Of a stretch of DNA of 64,000 nt, positions 61,185 to 64,000 are shown piece by piece. This stretch comes from Bradyrhizobium sp. CCGB12 (GTDB lineage: Bacteria; Pseudomonadota; Alphaproteobacteria; Rhizobiales; Xanthobacteraceae), in NCBI RefSeq assembly GCF_024199845.1, contig NZ_JANADO010000001.1, positions 248,001-312,000 of the forward strand, given 5' to 3'. Both the position numbers and the translations under genes were made by a program. Position 1 is the stretch's first letter, and every line of letters begins with the position of its first letter. The notes beneath the pieces are model-generated. The model saw only the letters and a program-made list of their open reading frames with translations, was not told the DNA's origin and did not search any database.

Positions 61185-61877
61185 TTTTCCGCCGACCGCC
61201 GCATGAATTCTCTCGCAATGCGCGACGAGATTGGCGTGCGCATCGACGAATGTCTTCAGCGGCGTCGGGATCGGAAAGTAATAGATGTTGGCGATGAAGC
61301 CGTAGATGCCGGCATCACAGCTGGTTGGCGCGGTGCCATGAACGAAACCCTTCGCGGGAACGATCTCGGCCAGCACCTGCAGATCGGCGAGTCCCCGCGC
61401 GTAAGCCTGCTCGGGCGTGTAGCGGCCGATGCCCTGGAAATGATAGCGCTGCGCGTTGTAGGCTTTCGCCTTCTCGAACCCTTCCGCATTGATCTGCGGG
61501 TGCTGCGCGATGAATCCATCGCGGAACGCCGGATAGAAGCGCTCGTCCTTCCAGCGTGAATACGACATCACCCAGTAGAGATCGTCCAGCATGCGCGTGA
61601 TGAGGAGATTGGTCCGGCGCTGCTCCGCTGAGAGTGCCGCGTCAATGCCGAGGCGATATTTCGCGATTGCATGCGCGATGATGGTCTCGCTGTCGCCGAT
61701 GGTCTCACCGTCGTCGACGACATAAGGCAGCTGCCCGCGCGGCGCGGCGGAGGCATCGAAGACGTGCTCATGCACGAACTCTACGCCGGCGAGCTTGAGG
61801 AAGGCGTAGACCTTGAGGCCGTAGCCGTTGTTGTCGGCGACGCCGAAAAGCTCGGGATAGGAGTAGAGGGTCAGCAT
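61182..61877 (-). CDS. Glutathione S-transferase family protein
   Basis: This 231-residue protein has an N-terminal thioredoxin-like domain (MLTLYSYPELFGVADNNGYG, with LPYVVDDGETIGDSETIIAH containing the cis-Pro and the glutathione-binding Glu/Ser pair). A helical C-terminal domain follows. It looks like the GST_N_4/metaxin-like subgroup because of the Gly-Leu-Lys opening (GLKVYAFLKLAGVEF). The stop codon lies in the outer end of a palindromic repeat. Substrate unknown. Confidence 0.85.
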   Translation of the reverse strand: MLTLYSYPELFGVADNNGYGLKVYAFLKLAGVEFVHEHVFDASAAPRGQLPYVVDDGETIGDSETIIAHAIAKYRLGIDAALSAEQRRTNLLITRMLDDLYWVMSYSRWKDERFYPAFRDGFIAQHPQINAEGFEKAKAYNAQRYHFQGIGRYTPEQAYARGLADLQVLAEIVPAKGFVHGTAPTSCDAGIYGFIANIYYFPIPTPLKTFVDAHANLVAHCERIHAAVGGK

Positions 61878-61963
61878 GGGCGGGCTCCTCTGTTGGTGGA
61901 GCCAGCATGCAGGGGCGGCGCGGCGGGCGCAATGGGCAGGCAGAATCTACCGAAATCCACGCT

Positions 61964-62090
61964 GTCGTCCTGGCGAAAGCCAGGACCCATACCGCGGAAT
62001 CTATCGATTGCGGACGGTCGCGGTCCCGGACCACGAATCTTCGCCAAACTTTGCGCTGGGGTAATGGGTCCTGGCTTCCGCCAGGACGAC
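61964..62090. repeat. Palindromic repeat, GTCGTCCTGGC type
   Basis: GTCGTCCTGGCGAAAGCCAG and CTGGCTTCCGCCAGGACGAC are the terminal inverted repeats, each itself a small hairpin. An inner GGACCCAT / ATGGGTCC pair extends the fold. It lies between two GST genes, head to tail. Confidence 0.85.
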
Positions 62091-62112
62091 GGCCGAGGTT
62101 GTGGCGCAACTC

Positions 62113-62760
62113 CTACGGACGCGATGCCGCGTTGAACACCGCCAACTGCGCATCGAACGCCCGCCGGAATGCCGGCCGCGCTTCGCCGCGCGCGACATAG
62201 GCGGCGATATCAGGGTATTCGTCGAGCAGGCCAGACGTGTTCAGACGGCGCAGCACCGTCACCATCATGAGATCGCCGGCGCTGAACGCGCCGTCGAGCC
62301 AGGCGGCCTCACCGAGATGGCGGGACAGTTCGCCGAGCCTGGTACGGACACGATCCTGCAGCATCGGCAGCCGCTCCGCGTACCAGCTCTTGTCGCGCTC
62401 GAACAACATTGCCATCCCGAGCTCGACGATCGGCGGCTCAAGCGTGCTCAGCGCGGCGAACATCCACGCGATGGCGCGGCTCCTCGCGTTTGCTTCGGTT
62501 GGCAGCAGCCCGTTATGACGTTCGGCAATATGAAGCACGATCGCGCCGGACTCGAACAAAGCGAGATCGCCGTCCTCATACGTCGGGATCTGCCCGAACG
62601 GATGCAGCGCACGATGCGCGGGCGCCTTCATGTCCTCGAACGAGACCAGGCGAACGTCATAGGGCTGGCCGACCTCCTCGAACGCCCAGCGCACCCGCAT
62701 GTCGCGCGCCTGCCCGCGCCCGCGGTCGGGGGAGTTTTCGAAGGCGGTGATGGTGGGCAT
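62113..62760 (-). CDS. Glutathione S-transferase family protein
   Basis: This 215-residue GST has its N-terminal domain with RARDMRVRWAFEEVGQPYDV, FGQIPTYEDGDLALFESGAI (cis-Pro and the glutathione-contacting Glu-Ser) and a helical C-terminal domain with LDGAFSAGDLMMVTVLRRL, the usual N-capping motif. It is the second GST gene in the same orientation within 1.6 kb, but its sequence is of a different subgroup, so it is not a recent duplicate of the first. Confidence 0.9.
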   Translation of the reverse strand: MPTITAFENSPDRGRGQARDMRVRWAFEEVGQPYDVRLVSFEDMKAPAHRALHPFGQIPTYEDGDLALFESGAIVLHIAERHNGLLPTEANARSRAIAWMFAALSTLEPPIVELGMAMLFERDKSWYAERLPMLQDRVRTRLGELSRHLGEAAWLDGAFSAGDLMMVTVLRRLNTSGLLDEYPDIAAYVARGEARPAFRRAFDAQLAVFNAASRP

Positions 62761-62967
62761 GGGAAGTCTCCGGGGTGGTGGCGCTTCGTCTCCCGAGGAC
62801 GAACAGCGGGGGTGGATTCCGACAACCTATCGCGTTTTCTGGCGCGCAGGATGGGGAGAGCAAAGCGAAATCCATTGCCGACGCGCGTTGACCGTTTTGC
62901 GACGTGATCCACTTCGCCAGGTCGCCTTGGATCGCTATACTGCCAATCTCAGCAGGATGGTGACCCC

Positions 62968-63696
62968 ATGGCGCGAGAATTGGAAGGCAAGGTTGCTGCA
63001 GTCACCGGGGCCGCGTCCGGCATCGGATTGGCGAGTACCGAGGCTATGTTGGCCGCGGGCGCGCGCGTGGTGATGGTCGACCGCGACGCCGCTGCGCTGA
63101 AGGCGCTCTGCAACAAGCACGGCGACACCGTGATCCCGCTGGTCGTCGACCTGCTCGATGCAAAAGACTGCGCAACGCTGCTGCCGCGCGTTTTGGAGAA
63201 GGCCGGCCAACTCGACATCCTGCATGCAAACGCAGGCACGTATGTCGGCGGCGACCTGGTCGATGCCGACACCGTGGCGATCGACCGGATGCTGAACCTG
63301 AATGTCAACGTCGTGATGAAAAACGTGCACGACGTGCTGCCGCACATGATCGAACGCCGGACCGGCGACATCATCGTCACGAGTTCGCTGGCTGCGCATT
63401 TTCCGACGCCGTGGGAACCGGTTTATGCGTCGTCCAAATGGGCGATCAACTGCTTTGTCCAGACGGTGCGGCGTCAGGTCTTCAAGCATGGCATTCGCGT
63501 GGGCTCGATCTCGCCCGGCCCGGTCGTCACCGCGCTGCTCGCGGACTGGCCGCCCGAGAAGCTGAAGGAAGCGAGGGATTCGGGAAGCCTGCTGGAAGCC
63601 CGCGACGTGGCTGAGGTCGTGATGTTCATGTTGACGCGGCCGAGCGGCATGACAATTCGCGACGTCGTGATGCTGCCGACCAATTTCGATCTTTAG
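62968..63696 (+). CDS. Short-chain dehydrogenase/reductase (ribitol/sorbitol dehydrogenase-like)
   Basis: This 242-residue SDR has the cofactor motif VTGAASGIGLASTEA, HANAGTYVGGDLVD, catalytic Ser in IIVTSSLAAHF and YxxxK in VYASSKWAINC. Asp in MVDRDAAALKAL suggests NAD preference. The C-terminal end (SGMTIRDVVMLPTNFDL) is that of the sorbitol/ribitol dehydrogenase-like or YdfG group. A palindromic repeat follows 13 bp after the stop. Confidence 0.88.
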   Translation: MARELEGKVAAVTGAASGIGLASTEAMLAAGARVVMVDRDAAALKALCNKHGDTVIPLVVDLLDAKDCATLLPRVLEKAGQLDILHANAGTYVGGDLVDADTVAIDRMLNLNVNVVMKNVHDVLPHMIERRTGDIIVTSSLAAHFPTPWEPVYASSKWAINCFVQTVRRQVFKHGIRVGSISPGPVVTALLADWPPEKLKEARDSGSLLEARDVAEVVMFMLTRPSGMTIRDVVMLPTNFDL

Positions 63697-63709
63697 GGCG
63701 CATGTAGTT

Positions 63710-63798
63710 CGTAGGGTGGGGTAGCGCAGCGTAACCCACCACTTCTGGTTCCGCGGGGACGCACCTTGGTGGGTTACGCTGCGCTAACCCACCCTACG
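63710..63798. repeat. Palindromic repeat, CGTAGGGTGGGGTAGCGCAG type
   Basis: The 89-bp element has left arm CGTAGGGTGGGGTAGCGCAG and right arm CTGCGCTAACCCACCCTACG, and its inner parts CGTAACCCACCA / TGGTGGGTTACG also pair. The rightmost bases provide the in-frame TAG stop for the DNA glycosylase gene that begins beyond the window. Confidence 0.9.
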
Positions 63799-64000
63799 AA
63801 GTGATCCATTTCGCCAACTCCCGCCACGGCTCCAGCGTCCAATGCCCCGACGCCGCACCGGACGGCGAGGGCAGCACGAATATCTCCGGCAAGCTTCCAT
63901 CACGCTGCTGCCGCCCCAGCGCAATCCCGCTCGACGGCCTCGCATAAAACAGGCTCGCTGCCTTCTTGCTCGTGAACGCAACCGTCCGCGGCCGGTACTT
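63794..64000 (-). CDS. Mismatch-specific/uracil DNA glycosylase, C-terminal part (partial)
   Basis: The last 68 codons of a leftward gene are visible; its start is outside the window. The C-terminal motif FVLPSPSGAASGHW matches the LPSPSG-type motif of Mug/TDG uracil and G:T/U mismatch glycosylases, where it inserts into DNA beside the flipped base. The stop codon (TAG at 63794-63796) lies within the palindromic repeat at 63710-63798. Mug-type assignment is based on this motif only. Confidence 0.7.
   Translation of the reverse strand, partial: KYRPRTVAFTSKKAASLFYARPSSGIALGRQQRDGSLPEIFVLPSPSGAASGHWTLEPWRELAKWITS

Overview
The window is chromosomal DNA of high G+C content. It most likely comes from Bradyrhizobium or a close relative in the Nitrobacteraceae (Alphaproteobacteria). 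This rests on the style of the proteins, on a perfect Irr-type iron control element (ICE) in front of bacterioferritin, on small exported proteins that look typical of this group, and on many intergenic palindromic repeats (CGTAGGGTGGG..., GTCATTCCGGGGC..., CTCTCCCCGC...). I see no rRNA, tRNA, CRISPR array, insertion sequence, prophage or plasmid-transfer gene. Both ends cut through genes.

Positions 1-9400 hold an aromatic-compound catabolic region. A leftward operon (ring hydroxylase, extradiol-type VOC dioxygenase, fumarylacetoacetate-hydrolase-like enzyme, MHS-family transporter) is joined by start/stop overlaps and faces a GntR/FCD regulator. Next to it lie a class B flavin monooxygenase, a cupin and an AraC regulator. 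Positions 9400-13000 hold a small membrane protein, a membrane-bound hybrid histidine kinase and an XRE-cupin regulator. The XRE regulator faces a rightward operon at 13133-21045. That operon encodes a complete peptide/opine-type ABC importer (Tat-exported binding protein, two permeases, fused double ATPase) with an FAD-dependent amine/amino-acid oxidoreductase and a D-2-hydroxyacid dehydrogenase inside it. Positions 21100-24900 are an iron-uptake unit: an ICE-like site, a TonB-dependent siderophore receptor, a PepSY membrane protein and a small membrane protein.

Positions 25362-38755 carry assorted single genes: a SAM/class III cyclase/AAA/TPR giant regulator, an intracellular PHA depolymerase, a GST, an atypical enolase-superfamily protein, an AraC-GyrI regulator, an SMP-30 lactonase, a GNAT and a GMC oxidoreductase. 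Positions 39053-43100 contain a divergent MoxR ATPase / VWA pair around a GlsB-like protein, followed by two rhodanese-type sulfurtransferases set among repeats. Positions 43155-51448 are mainly cell-envelope genes (Pro/Ala-rich anchored protein, L,D-transpeptidase, lytic transglycosylase, small exported proteins) plus ettA and a dehydrogenase. Positions 51479-52502 are the iron-storage pair bfd-bfr, with an operator-like palindrome before bfd and a perfect ICE before bfr.

The rest (52600-64000) is mixed: a PNPOx-like protein, an alpha/beta hydrolase, a cytoplasmic collagen-like protein, an orphan Fis-type HTH, two SDRs, a J-domain-like protein, a pair of paralogous secreted peptides, RidA, two GSTs and the C-terminus of a mismatch/uracil DNA glycosylase. 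The observations I would check first are the two catabolic cassettes of unknown substrate, the iron regulon sites, the altered active site of the enolase-superfamily protein, the cytoplasmic collagen-like protein and the repeat family that supplies stop codons to neighbouring genes. I found no clearly new multi-gene system.
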